This document shows, piece after piece, positions 34,783 to 41,607 of a DNA stretch of 64,000 bases. Made by a program: the position numbers and the translations under genes. The notes under the pieces were generated by a model. It saw nothing but the letters and a program-made list of their open reading frames with translations, did not search any database and was not told the DNA's origin. Each line of letters starts with the position of its first letter. The stretch's first letter is position 1. Source of the DNA: Hymenobacter aerophilus DSM 13606 (GTDB lineage: Bacteria > Bacteroidota > Bacteroidia > Cytophagales > Hymenobacteraceae); assembly GCF_000382225.1 (NCBI RefSeq), contig NZ_KB907816.1:1-64000 (forward strand), read 5' to 3'.

Positions 34783-35847
34783 CTACCGCCCGTCGCGGGC
34801 CGGGGGCAGGTCGAGGTTGAACACGATGTCGCGCATGCACTTGAAATGGCCCTGGGGGCACTTGGCAAACCCGATTTTCGAGCACGGCCGGCAGGCGAGG
34901 CCTTCTACCTGCAGCAGCCGGAACTCGGTGCGGTAGGGGTACATGCCGAACTCGGGCACGGTGTTGCCCCACACGCTGAAAATCTCCTTCTCAAACGCCG
35001 CCGCCACGTGCATCAGCCCCGTATCGTGGCTCACCACCAGCTGCGCCTGCCGCACCAGCGAGGCCGATTGGTTGAGGTTGAACTTCCCGCAGGCGTTATA
35101 AATAAGGGTTCTTGGGGCCGGAGAAGCTGGTTGCCGCGGGAAATAGTACGGGCTTTCCGGAATCCGGGGCTCGGCGGGCGGCGAGGCGGCGGCACCCGCA
35201 TCAAAGGCCAGCTCGATGATGTGGCCGGTGCTTTCGTCGGTGGGGCCGCCGAGCAGCACCACCGGCCGCCGCAGCAGCCCGCACAGCTCGATGATGCGCT
35301 CGGTGGGCAGGCGCTTGGTGGCGTGCTGGGCCCCGATGGCGAAGGCCACGTAGCCCTGCCGGAACGCGGGCGGCAGCACTTCAGCCACGTCCACTTCGTC
35401 TTCCTCGGGGATAAAGTAATCGAGCCCGCGGTTGTCGTTGCGCACGCCCAGCGGCGCGGCGGCGGCCAAATAGCGGTCCACGATGTGCACGCGGGGCAGC
35501 GTGTCAATCTTCCAGTTCACCAGCAGCCATTTGCGGGCGTTGAGCTTGTCGAAGCTGCTCGATTTCACCCCCAGGCGGGCCTTGATGATGGCCGTGCGCA
35601 GGTTGTGGTGCAGGTCGATGATGAAGTCGAACTGCTCGGCCCGCAGCTCAGCCACCAGTTCGCCCAGGCTGCCCGTCAGGCAGTGCACCCGGTCCACGTA
35701 GGGGTTGTTTTCCACGATGCCGCGAAAGGCCGGCTTGGTGGCAAAGTGCACCACGGCCCCCGCCACCTGCTGCTTCACGGCCCGGATAACGGGCGTCGTC
35801 AGCACAATGTCGCCGATGGAGGAAAACCGCAGAATCAGTATTTTCAT
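34783..35847 (-). CDS. Glycosyltransferase family 9 (heptosyltransferase-like)
   Basis: This 354-residue protein begins MKILILRFSSIGDIVLTTPV, the GT9 nucleotide-sugar domain start. FDFIIDLHHNLRTAIIKARL near 93 and SHDTGLMHVAAAF near 270 are the acceptor and donor signatures. It would add a heptose or related sugar to lipid A core. Near the C-terminus it has a four-Cys block CRPCSKIGFAKCPQGHFKC, shared with the second GT9 at 47449 and possibly a metal site. The ATG at 35847 is chosen, as the upstream frame runs into a palindrome. Confidence 0.9.
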   Translation of the reverse strand: MKILILRFSSIGDIVLTTPVIRAVKQQVAGAVVHFATKPAFRGIVENNPYVDRVHCLTGSLGELVAELRAEQFDFIIDLHHNLRTAIIKARLGVKSSSFDKLNARKWLLVNWKIDTLPRVHIVDRYLAAAAPLGVRNDNRGLDYFIPEEDEVDVAEVLPPAFRQGYVAFAIGAQHATKRLPTERIIELCGLLRRPVVLLGGPTDESTGHIIELAFDAGAAASPPAEPRIPESPYYFPRQPASPAPRTLIYNACGKFNLNQSASLVRQAQLVVSHDTGLMHVAAAFEKEIFSVWGNTVPEFGMYPYRTEFRLLQVEGLACRPCSKIGFAKCPQGHFKCMRDIVFNLDLPPARDGR

Positions 35848-35870
35848 GTGCGTTGAGAGCAGAGAAAAAG

Positions 35871-35979
35871 TGTCATGCTGAGCGTAGCCGAAGCATTCTA
35901 CTGTTATGCTAATCCTGCCATTAGAGTTACCAATGCGGTAGAGATGCTTCGACTCCGCTGCGCTCCGCTCAGCATGACA
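35871..35979. repeat. Imperfect family A palindrome (GTCATGCTGAGCG type)
   Basis: Left arm TGTCATGCTGAGCGTAGCCG and right arm ending CGCTCCGCTCAGCATGACA pair with a few mismatches and an insertion in the right arm. Its loop contains TTAGAGTTACCAATGCGG, a diverged version of the shared family A loop. Confidence 0.8.
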
Positions 35980-35990
35980 CCGTTCTTTAT

Positions 35991-36127
35991 AAGTACTTAC
36001 GCAAAGGGGGCCGTAGGCTTGTAGCGCGAAGCTTCCGCTTCGCGTACCTTTGAACATAATCACCTAACAGTCAGCAGCGATACGCGAAGCAGAAGCTTCG
36101 CGCTACATTCGTTCTGCGTAAGCCCTA
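35991..36127. mobile_element. 137-bp palindromic MITE-like element, copy 1
   Basis: The right end is TGCGTAAGCCCTA and the left end AAGTACTTACGCA, imperfect terminal inverted repeats. The interior has the family C core GTAGCGCGAAGCTTCCGCTTC and its inverse. TTTAT stands on both sides (35986-35990 and 36128-36132) as a 5-bp target duplication. It has no coding capacity. The second copy at 49983 is in the opposite orientation, also exactly 137 bases, with about 15 differences. Confidence 0.8.
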
Positions 36128-36150
36128 TTTATATTCAGCCAAAACCTGCA

Positions 36151-37908
36151 TTACCCAAACAACGAATCCTGGAATTCGAGCGGGGGCTTGATGTTGGCTT
36201 TGCGTTTCGCAAAATACTCGGCCGCTTCTTCTACTGACTTCGTGTTGAAGGTTGTCGCCTTGGTGAGGCCGCCTTTGCGGCCCATCAGCACGCCGTAGCG
36301 CATGTCGGCGTAGCCGTTGGTGTGGTGGGCATCGGGGTTGATGCTGAGCTGTACACCCTGCTCCAGCGCGTAGTGCACCCAGCGCCAGTCGAGGTCGAGG
36401 CGCCAGGGGTTGGCGTTGATTTCGATGATGACGTTGTGTTGGGCGCAGGCGTCGATGACGGCTTTGTGGTCGAGCGGGTAGCCTTCGCGGCGCAGCAGCA
36501 GCCGGCCGGTGGGGTGGCCCAGCATGGTGGTATACGGGTTCTCGATGGCCCGCAGCACCCGCGTGGTGGCTTTGCGCTCGTCCATTTTCAGGTTGGAGTG
36601 CACCGAGGCCACGATAAAATCGAAGGTTTCGAGCACCGCCGGCGGGTAGTCCAGCCCGCCATCCGACAAAATATCCGACTCGATGCCCTTGAAAATGCGG
36701 AACGGCGCCAGCTCCTCATTCAGCTGGTCGATTTCCTGGTGCTGCTGGCGCACGCGCTCCACCGAGAGGCCGTTGGCGTAGTGGGCGGCCTGCGAGTGGT
36801 CGCAGATGCCGAGGTACTCGTAGCCCTCGTCGCGCAGGAAAGTGGCCATTTCGCGCAGGCTGTGGGTGCCGTCGGAGTAGGTGCTGTGGTTGTGCAGCGA
36901 ACCGCGCAAATCGCCGGGCTCCAGCAGCTGGGGCAGCTTGTGCTGGCGGGCCAGCGGCAGCTCCCAGAGGCCCTCGCGCAGCTCGGGCTCGATGTATTGC
37001 AGGCCGGCGCGCTTATACAGGTCGGCCTCGGTGGCGAATTGCTCGCGCTTGAGCCACTGGCGCAGGCTGGCGGGCTGGCCGGCGGGTTGGGGCTCGTCGG
37101 TGAGGGCGCCGCTCAAGTGGGCGTCGGTGGCCGAGGTCAGCAGCAGCTGGTTGGTGAAATCGGCGGGCGAAACCAGGCGCACCTCCACCTGCACGCCCGA
37201 AGCCGTGGCCGCGCCGCGCCAGGCAAACGGGCCGCTGCGGCGCGGGTCGGCGGTGAGGCCCTCCAGCTCGTTGAGGGTCTGGCGGGCGGCCGCGGGGTCG
37301 GTGGTGGCCACCACCAGCTGCACGGTTTCGATGGTTTCGAGGCGGCGGCGCACTTCCCCGCTCACGGCGGCCTGCGCGGTGCCGGGGGCGGCTTCGAGGC
37401 GCGCCAACAGCTCGTGGGCCAGCTCCTCGCCCTGCGGATAGAGCACTTTGCCCCGGCTCTGGTCGGTGAAATCGAGGGCGTCGAGCAGGGCCTGCTGGGT
37501 TTTCTGGCCGAAGCCCTTGAGCTTGCTCACCTCGTCGTTTTCGGCGGCCGTGCGCAGCTGGGCAGCATCCTCAATGCCCAAATCTTTCCACAGCGTGCGG
37601 ATTTTCTTGGGGCCGATGCCTTTTATTTTCAGCAGCTCGACTACGCCGGGCGGGGTGGCGGCCAGCAGCCGGTCGAGTTCCTCAAACGAGCCGGTGTCGA
37701 GCATTTCGGCCACTTTGGCGGCGGCGGTTTTGCTCAGGCCGGTGCGGTCGGGCAGGCCGGTGCGCTCCACGTCGGCCACCGGGAAGCTGAGGGCCTCCAG
37801 GGCGTTGGCGGTGCCTTCGTAGGCCCGGATTTTAAACTGGTTTTCGCCGTGCAGCTCCAGCAGCTGGGCCGCCAGGCGGAAGGCTCGGGTTAGGGCGCGG
37901 TTGTCCAT
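36151..37908 (-). CDS. polX: PolX-family protein with intact PHP nuclease and degenerate polymerase site
   Basis: This 585-residue protein has helix-hairpin-helix segments (LLKIKGIGPKKIRTL and KLKGFGQKTQQALL near 90-140), a polymerase X palm, and a C-terminal PHP domain. In the palm, GSxRR followed by the two catalytic Asp (DxD) reads GEVRRRLETIETVQLVVAT (near 179-198), and the third Asp is Glu in VEVRL (near 239). The PHP metal ligands remain: SLHNHSTYSDG, GICDHSQAAH, GIESDIL, SVHSN and SINPDAHHT. It probably acts as a 3'-5' exonuclease or phosphoesterase in repair, not as a polymerase. Similar noncanonical PolX proteins are known. Confidence 0.88.
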   Translation of the reverse strand: MDNRALTRAFRLAAQLLELHGENQFKIRAYEGTANALEALSFPVADVERTGLPDRTGLSKTAAAKVAEMLDTGSFEELDRLLAATPPGVVELLKIKGIGPKKIRTLWKDLGIEDAAQLRTAAENDEVSKLKGFGQKTQQALLDALDFTDQSRGKVLYPQGEELAHELLARLEAAPGTAQAAVSGEVRRRLETIETVQLVVATTDPAAARQTLNELEGLTADPRRSGPFAWRGAATASGVQVEVRLVSPADFTNQLLLTSATDAHLSGALTDEPQPAGQPASLRQWLKREQFATEADLYKRAGLQYIEPELREGLWELPLARQHKLPQLLEPGDLRGSLHNHSTYSDGTHSLREMATFLRDEGYEYLGICDHSQAAHYANGLSVERVRQQHQEIDQLNEELAPFRIFKGIESDILSDGGLDYPPAVLETFDFIVASVHSNLKMDERKATTRVLRAIENPYTTMLGHPTGRLLLRREGYPLDHKAVIDACAQHNVIIEINANPWRLDLDWRWVHYALEQGVQLSINPDAHHTNGYADMRYGVLMGRKGGLTKATTFNTKSVEEAAEYFAKRKANIKPPLEFQDSLFG

Positions 37909-37913
37909 GCGGG

Positions 37914-37921
37914 CAAAGGTA
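37914..37921 (-). promoter_or_regulatory. -7-like element directly before polX
   Basis: CAAAGGTA reads TACCTTTG on the coding strand and ends six bases before the ATG, which would give an almost leaderless mRNA. No -33 element is visible. Confidence 0.3.
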
Positions 37922-37935
37922 ATGCGTGGGGAGGT

Positions 37936-38005
37936 TGGGTGATGGGGTGATGGGGTTGCGTTGGGTGATGAGGTGATGAGGTGATGAGGTGATGAGGTGA
38001 TGAGG
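37936..38005. repeat. GTGATGAG 8-bp tandem repeat
   Basis: About six tight tandem copies of GTGATGAG (37964-38005) follow looser GTGATGGG units. It sits between divergent polX and the DsrE-like gene. Related in length and bases to family B but without an inverted partner. Confidence 0.85.
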
Positions 38006-38105
38006 CTATACGCTGATTCCGGCCCGCCCGCTGCCCGGCGCCAGCGGCCGGCCCGCACGGGGCGCCCGGCTAAGCCCGCAGCACGCTTTTGCCGTACTCC
38101 TTTCC

Positions 38106-38594
38106 ATGACGACTCCCCGACTATTGCTGACGGCGCTGCTGCTGAGTGGCGCCACGCTTCCGGCCTGCGCCCAGACCACGCCCGCGCTCAGCCCCGACCA
38201 ACAGGCCTTCCGGCAGGGCACTTTCCAGGGCGCCACCGCTGACAAGGCCCAATACAAGGCCATTTACCAGCTCAATACCGACGACGCCCGGCATATTAAA
38301 ATGACGCTGCGCAACATCCGCAACGCCCTGGCCGACCCGCGCCTGCAGGGCCGGCTGGAGGTTGAGCTGGTAGCCTTTTCGGGCGGCATCGTGGCGTTTC
38401 GGCGCGACCAGCCCTACGAGGCCGAGCTGCGGGCGCTGCTGGAGCAGGGCGTGATTCTGGCCCAGTGCCTGAACACCATGCGCGAGCGGAACGTGAGCCA
38501 GCAGGAGCTGTGGCCGTTTCTGGCCTACGTGCCCAGCGGCAATGGCGAGCTGATTATCCGCCAGGGCCAGGGCTGGGCGCTGGTGCATCCGTAG
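38106..38594 (+). CDS. Secreted DsrE-family protein
   Basis: This 162-residue protein has a signal peptide (LLLTALLLSGATLPACAQ) and a DsrE/DsrF-like domain: QYKAIYQLNTDDARHIKMTL, EVELVAFSGGIVAF, and LLEQGVILAQCLNTMRERN with the family Cys. Cytoplasmic DsrE proteins move sulfur; this exported form probably does something related or purely structural. The C-terminus has the LIIRQGQGWALVHP ending seen in the exported subgroup. It begins a run of secreted and lipoprotein genes. Confidence 0.75.
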   Translation: MTTPRLLLTALLLSGATLPACAQTTPALSPDQQAFRQGTFQGATADKAQYKAIYQLNTDDARHIKMTLRNIRNALADPRLQGRLEVELVAFSGGIVAFRRDQPYEAELRALLEQGVILAQCLNTMRERNVSQQELWPFLAYVPSGNGELIIRQGQGWALVHP

Positions 38595-38678
38595 CCGCGG
38601 CCCGGCCGGGTGGGCGGCTATCCGTTCCCAAATCTGTATTTTACCGGCCCAACTCCCCTCACCCCTTCCCTTTCCGCT

Positions 38679-39077
38679 ATGCGTCTGTTCACTGTTTTTG
38701 CCGCTCTGAGCGTACTGTTGCTGGCCGCCACCTGCAAGCCGCAGGGTGCCCGCCTGCCCCCCAACCTCAAGCAGCTGGAAGGCACTTGGCTGCACGCCCA
38801 CGAAGAGGACCAGGCCGACGTGCTCGTGTACCGGCCCAACACCTACCCCTTCCCGCCCTCGCGGGGCCGCACGGGCTTCGCCTTCGAGCCCTACGGCCTG
38901 TTTACGCAGTACGACATTGCCCCCACCGATGGCCTCGAGGGCCACAAGGGCCACTGGAAAATGCAGAACGACCACACGCTGCTCATCAGCCTCGACGATA
39001 AGCAGGAACCCGATTATACGCTGGAAGTGGTGTCGCTGGAAGACAACGTGCTGAAGGTGCGGCGCAAAGATTTGTAG
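38679..39077 (+). CDS. Small lipoprotein, lipocalin-like layout (1 of 4)
   Basis: This 132-residue protein has a lipobox at C19 (LLAATC). The mature part reads LEGTWLH, then GFAFEPYGLF, then GHWKMQNDHTLLISLDD and YTLEVVSLEDNVLKV. This order of a WxG-like start, a short strand pair, a Trp-containing turn and a closing LxVxSLxxNxL strand also appears in the products at 39152 and 40368. It suggests a small beta-barrel of lipocalin type. The function is unknown. Confidence 0.65.
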   Translation: MRLFTVFAALSVLLLAATCKPQGARLPPNLKQLEGTWLHAHEEDQADVLVYRPNTYPFPPSRGRTGFAFEPYGLFTQYDIAPTDGLEGHKGHWKMQNDHTLLISLDDKQEPDYTLEVVSLEDNVLKVRRKDL

Positions 39078-39151
39078 GCGGCTGCAACGCATTGGCGGGG
39101 CGCCGGCTCCTGCTGATGGGTGCTTTTGCCCGCTTTCTTTCCGCTCACTTT

Positions 39152-39532
39152 ATGCGTTTACCCCTTTATTTATCAGCCGCCCTATTGATGTTTTCGGCCG
39201 GCTGCCAGAAGTCGGATGAGCCGACGCCCGACACCCTGCTGGGCAAAAACTGGTACAACACCACCCAGGCCGGCGACGACGGCCACACGATTTTCTCGAC
39301 CACCAACCCCAACCTGGCCTGGACCTACGACGGGTTTCGCCTCGATGCCGACGGCAGCTTTGTGGAGTACGGCCTCGATGCCGCTTTCAACCCCGAAACC
39401 CGGCCTGGCAGCTGGAAGCAGGAAGGCAGCCTCAAGTACCGCATCAGCTTCCAAAACCCGGCCCGCAAAGGCTACCTGCTGCGCATTGCCAAACCCGCCG
39501 CCAACCAGCTCCAGGCCCGCCGCGACTACTAA
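39152..39532 (+). CDS. Small lipoprotein, lipocalin-like layout (2 of 4)
   Basis: This 126-residue protein has a lipobox at C18 (LMFSAGC). The mature part starts after a short Asp/Thr/Pro linker with LLGKNWYNTTQAGDDG, then DGFRLDADGSFVEYG, GSWKQEGSLKYRIS and LLRIAKPAANQLQAR. The GFRLDADG motif is shared with the product at 40368. The ATG at 39152 is chosen for the signal peptide. The function is unknown. Confidence 0.65.
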   Translation: MRLPLYLSAALLMFSAGCQKSDEPTPDTLLGKNWYNTTQAGDDGHTIFSTTNPNLAWTYDGFRLDADGSFVEYGLDAAFNPETRPGSWKQEGSLKYRISFQNPARKGYLLRIAKPAANQLQARRDY

Positions 39533-39671
39533 GCGGGCGGCATTTTTCGGATCGGCTGCGTATGCATTACCGACCGGCTGACTCCCGGCCCACGCGGCTG
39601 GCGTAAGTGTCAAGTATTGGTAGCACAGGTCCCTTTCCTGCTACGTTTACACCCTATTACCCTCTTGGCTT

Positions 39672-40286
39672 ATGCGCATCCCTTCTCTTCTGCTCGGCCT
39701 GTCATTGGTCCTGGTCGCTCCCACCTTTTCCAGTTGTAAGCCGGACAACGCCACGCCTCGCGAAAAACTGCCCCCCGCCACGGACAAGGGCCTGGAGACC
39801 GGTGGCTTCCGGCTCGACGGTGTGCTGTGGGTGGCGCTGCAACAGCACCTATTCGCCCCCAGACAAGTAAGCGCCTCCATTATCCGCGCCTACGACGGCC
39901 AGCCCGGCTACGCACTGAGCGTTTTCCTGTATCGTAGCCCCGTCGACGAAGGCTATTCCAACCCCGGTACCACACTGATACTGTATGTGCCCAACATCAC
40001 GGGCCCCGGGCGCTTTGAGCTGGGGCAAGTCGTGCCCACCAGCATTCCCTCCGATTGGCCGGCCTACGGGCTTTATACGGCCCCCGACAACTACCCGGGC
40101 ACTGTTCCTTACAGCAGCTACTACACCGGCCGCGGCCCCGGTTCAACCGGTCATGTGCTCATCACGCGCTTTGATAGGACGGCCCGCGTAGTCAGCGGCA
40201 CCTTCGAGTTTACGGCCGGTACGGGCAGCAGCCAGGTTAAAATAACCGAAGGCCGCTTTGATGCCCCGTTGGAGGTCAAGTTTTAA
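39672..40286 (+). CDS. Lipoprotein with DUF6252/DUF5025-like domain (3 of 4)
   Basis: This 204-residue protein has a lipobox-like end at C22 (TFSSC). The mature part holds FRLDGVLWVA, ISGPG-like ITGPGRFELGQVV, GHVLITRFDRTARVVSGTFE and ITEGRFDAPLEVKF. The order, a W-containing first strand, a GPGxYxL turn, then VSGTFEFTA and IT(E/D)GRFD, matches the DUF6252-type family that I recall in Bacteroidetes lipoproteins. The role is unknown. It is a different fold type from its small neighbours. Confidence 0.7.
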   Translation: MRIPSLLLGLSLVLVAPTFSSCKPDNATPREKLPPATDKGLETGGFRLDGVLWVALQQHLFAPRQVSASIIRAYDGQPGYALSVFLYRSPVDEGYSNPGTTLILYVPNITGPGRFELGQVVPTSIPSDWPAYGLYTAPDNYPGTVPYSSYYTGRGPGSTGHVLITRFDRTARVVSGTFEFTAGTGSSQVKITEGRFDAPLEVKF

Positions 40287-40367
40287 GCCAGTTCTTAACC
40301 CTGAGTTGGTTGTATCGGGCCAGCGGTTGGTCAAACCATTATCTTCCACCATTTAATTAATAACAAC

Positions 40368-40820
40368 ATGCGTGCTTCCCTGCTGACTTTATTAACCGCT
40401 ACGGCGCTGGCCCTGGGCGCCTGCGCATCCAATCAGCCGGAAGCTCCGGTGGAAAAGCAACTGGATTCGCAAAGCGCTGATACGGCGTTGTTCGGGCAGC
40501 TGTGGCTGAATTCCTACGAGTCGCGGCCCACCGAAACGCCCACCTACCGCCCCGAGCAGTACACCTGGGCCACCCAGCCCGAGCGCTACAACATGCCCAT
40601 TGAGGGCGGCGACGGGTTCCGGCTCGACGCCGACGGCAAGGGCGTGTACGTGGCGCCCGGCATCGGCACCGGCCCCACCACGCACCCGCTCACCTGGCAG
40701 CGCGAAGACCCCGCCAAGCGCGTGTTCCGGCTGCACCTGACCGACGATTCGCAGCCAGATATGCGGCTGGAAGTGGAGTCAGTAACGGCCGACCGCCTTA
40801 CGGCCCGCTACCTGCCCTAG
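40368..40820 (+). CDS. Small lipoprotein, lipocalin-like layout (4 of 4)
   Basis: This 150-residue protein has a lipobox at C19 (LALGAC). LFGQLWLNSYESRPTE opens the domain, GDGFRLDADGKGVYV is the shared motif, LTWQREDPAKRVFRLHLTDD follows, and MRLEVESVTADRLTARYLP closes it. It aligns by eye with the product at 39152 and more loosely with that at 38679. It ends 99 bases before the EVE-domain gene. Confidence 0.65.
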   Translation: MRASLLTLLTATALALGACASNQPEAPVEKQLDSQSADTALFGQLWLNSYESRPTETPTYRPEQYTWATQPERYNMPIEGGDGFRLDADGKGVYVAPGIGTGPTTHPLTWQREDPAKRVFRLHLTDDSQPDMRLEVESVTADRLTARYLP

Positions 40821-40919
40821 CCGGCCCGGTAGCCCGGCGCGGCTTTGCGGCCCGGCAGCTCCCTGGGGGTGGCCGGGCCGTTTTGCGTTATGTTTGCCCC
40901 CAAACCCACCGGCATTTTC

Positions 40920-41336
40920 ATGAACTACTGGCTTGTTAAATCGGAACCCGCGGCGTATTCCTGGGACGAGTTCGTGCGCGAAGGTGGCACCGACTGGACT
41001 GGCGTGCGCAACTTCCAGGCCCGCAACTTCCTGCGCCAGATGCAGCCCGCCGACCTGGTGCTGTTCTACCACAGCGTGAGCGACAAGCAGGTAGTAGGCA
41101 TAGCCGAAGTAGCCGCCCCCGCCGCCCCCGACGCCACCGCCCCCGCCGGCACCGACTGGGTGGCCGTGCGCCTCACGCCCCGCCAGCCCCTGCCCACGCC
41201 CGTTACGCTGGCCCGCATCAAACAGGACGAACGCCTGACCCAGATTGCCCTGCTGCGCCAGTCGCGCCTCTCGGTAATGCCCCTCAAACCCGAGGAATTC
41301 GACGTGCTGCTGGAGTTGGGAGAGGTGAGGTGGTGA
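40920..41336 (+). CDS. EVE-domain protein
   Basis: This 138-residue protein is a whole EVE (PUA-like) domain: MNYWLVKSEPAAYSWDEFV, GVRNFQARNFLRQMQPADLV, LFYHSV and VVGIAEV. EVE domains bind modified bases in nucleic acids and may read modified cytosine in DNA or modified RNA bases. ATG at 40920 is chosen since homologues start MxYWLVKSEP. The final residues (EVRW) and stop lie in the first units of a family B repeat, so the tail is probably not ancestral. Confidence 0.88.
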   Translation: MNYWLVKSEPAAYSWDEFVREGGTDWTGVRNFQARNFLRQMQPADLVLFYHSVSDKQVVGIAEVAAPAAPDATAPAGTDWVAVRLTPRQPLPTPVTLARIKQDERLTQIALLRQSRLSVMPLKPEEFDVLLELGEVRW

Positions 41337-41511
41337 TTTGGTGAAATGGTGAACTGGTGAGATGGTGAGTTGACGTTCACTGTCATCCTGAGCGCAGCGA
41401 AGGACCTATATAGAAGCTATTATCTGATGTTAGCTTCTGTATAGGTCCTTCGCTGCGCTCAGGATGACAGTGAACGTCAACTCACCATCTCACCACCTCA
41501 CCATCTCACCT
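41322..41511. repeat. Nested palindrome: family B outside, family A inside
   Basis: The outer arms of GTGAGGTG/GTGAAATG-type units (to about 41372, and inverse from about 41478) enclose a family A palindrome of GTCATCCTGAGCGCAGCG type (41380-41471). From 41359 to 41491 the two halves pair as one stem, GAGTTGACGTTCACTGTCAT running through the junction. Arms exceed 60 bases. Confidence 0.88.
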
Positions 41512-41607
41512 CAGGGCATCATTGGGTGGGCGCCGATGTTAGGCGGAGCCCGGGCTTCTGCGTATCTTACGTAAGCCCTTCTCCCTGAACCCCTGGTGCC
41601 CGCCGCT

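Noticed and set aside
36322..37893. 523-residue frame opposite polX
   Set aside because: Complementary shadow of a clear PolX/PHP gene, with Val/Gly/His-rich composition and no domain match.
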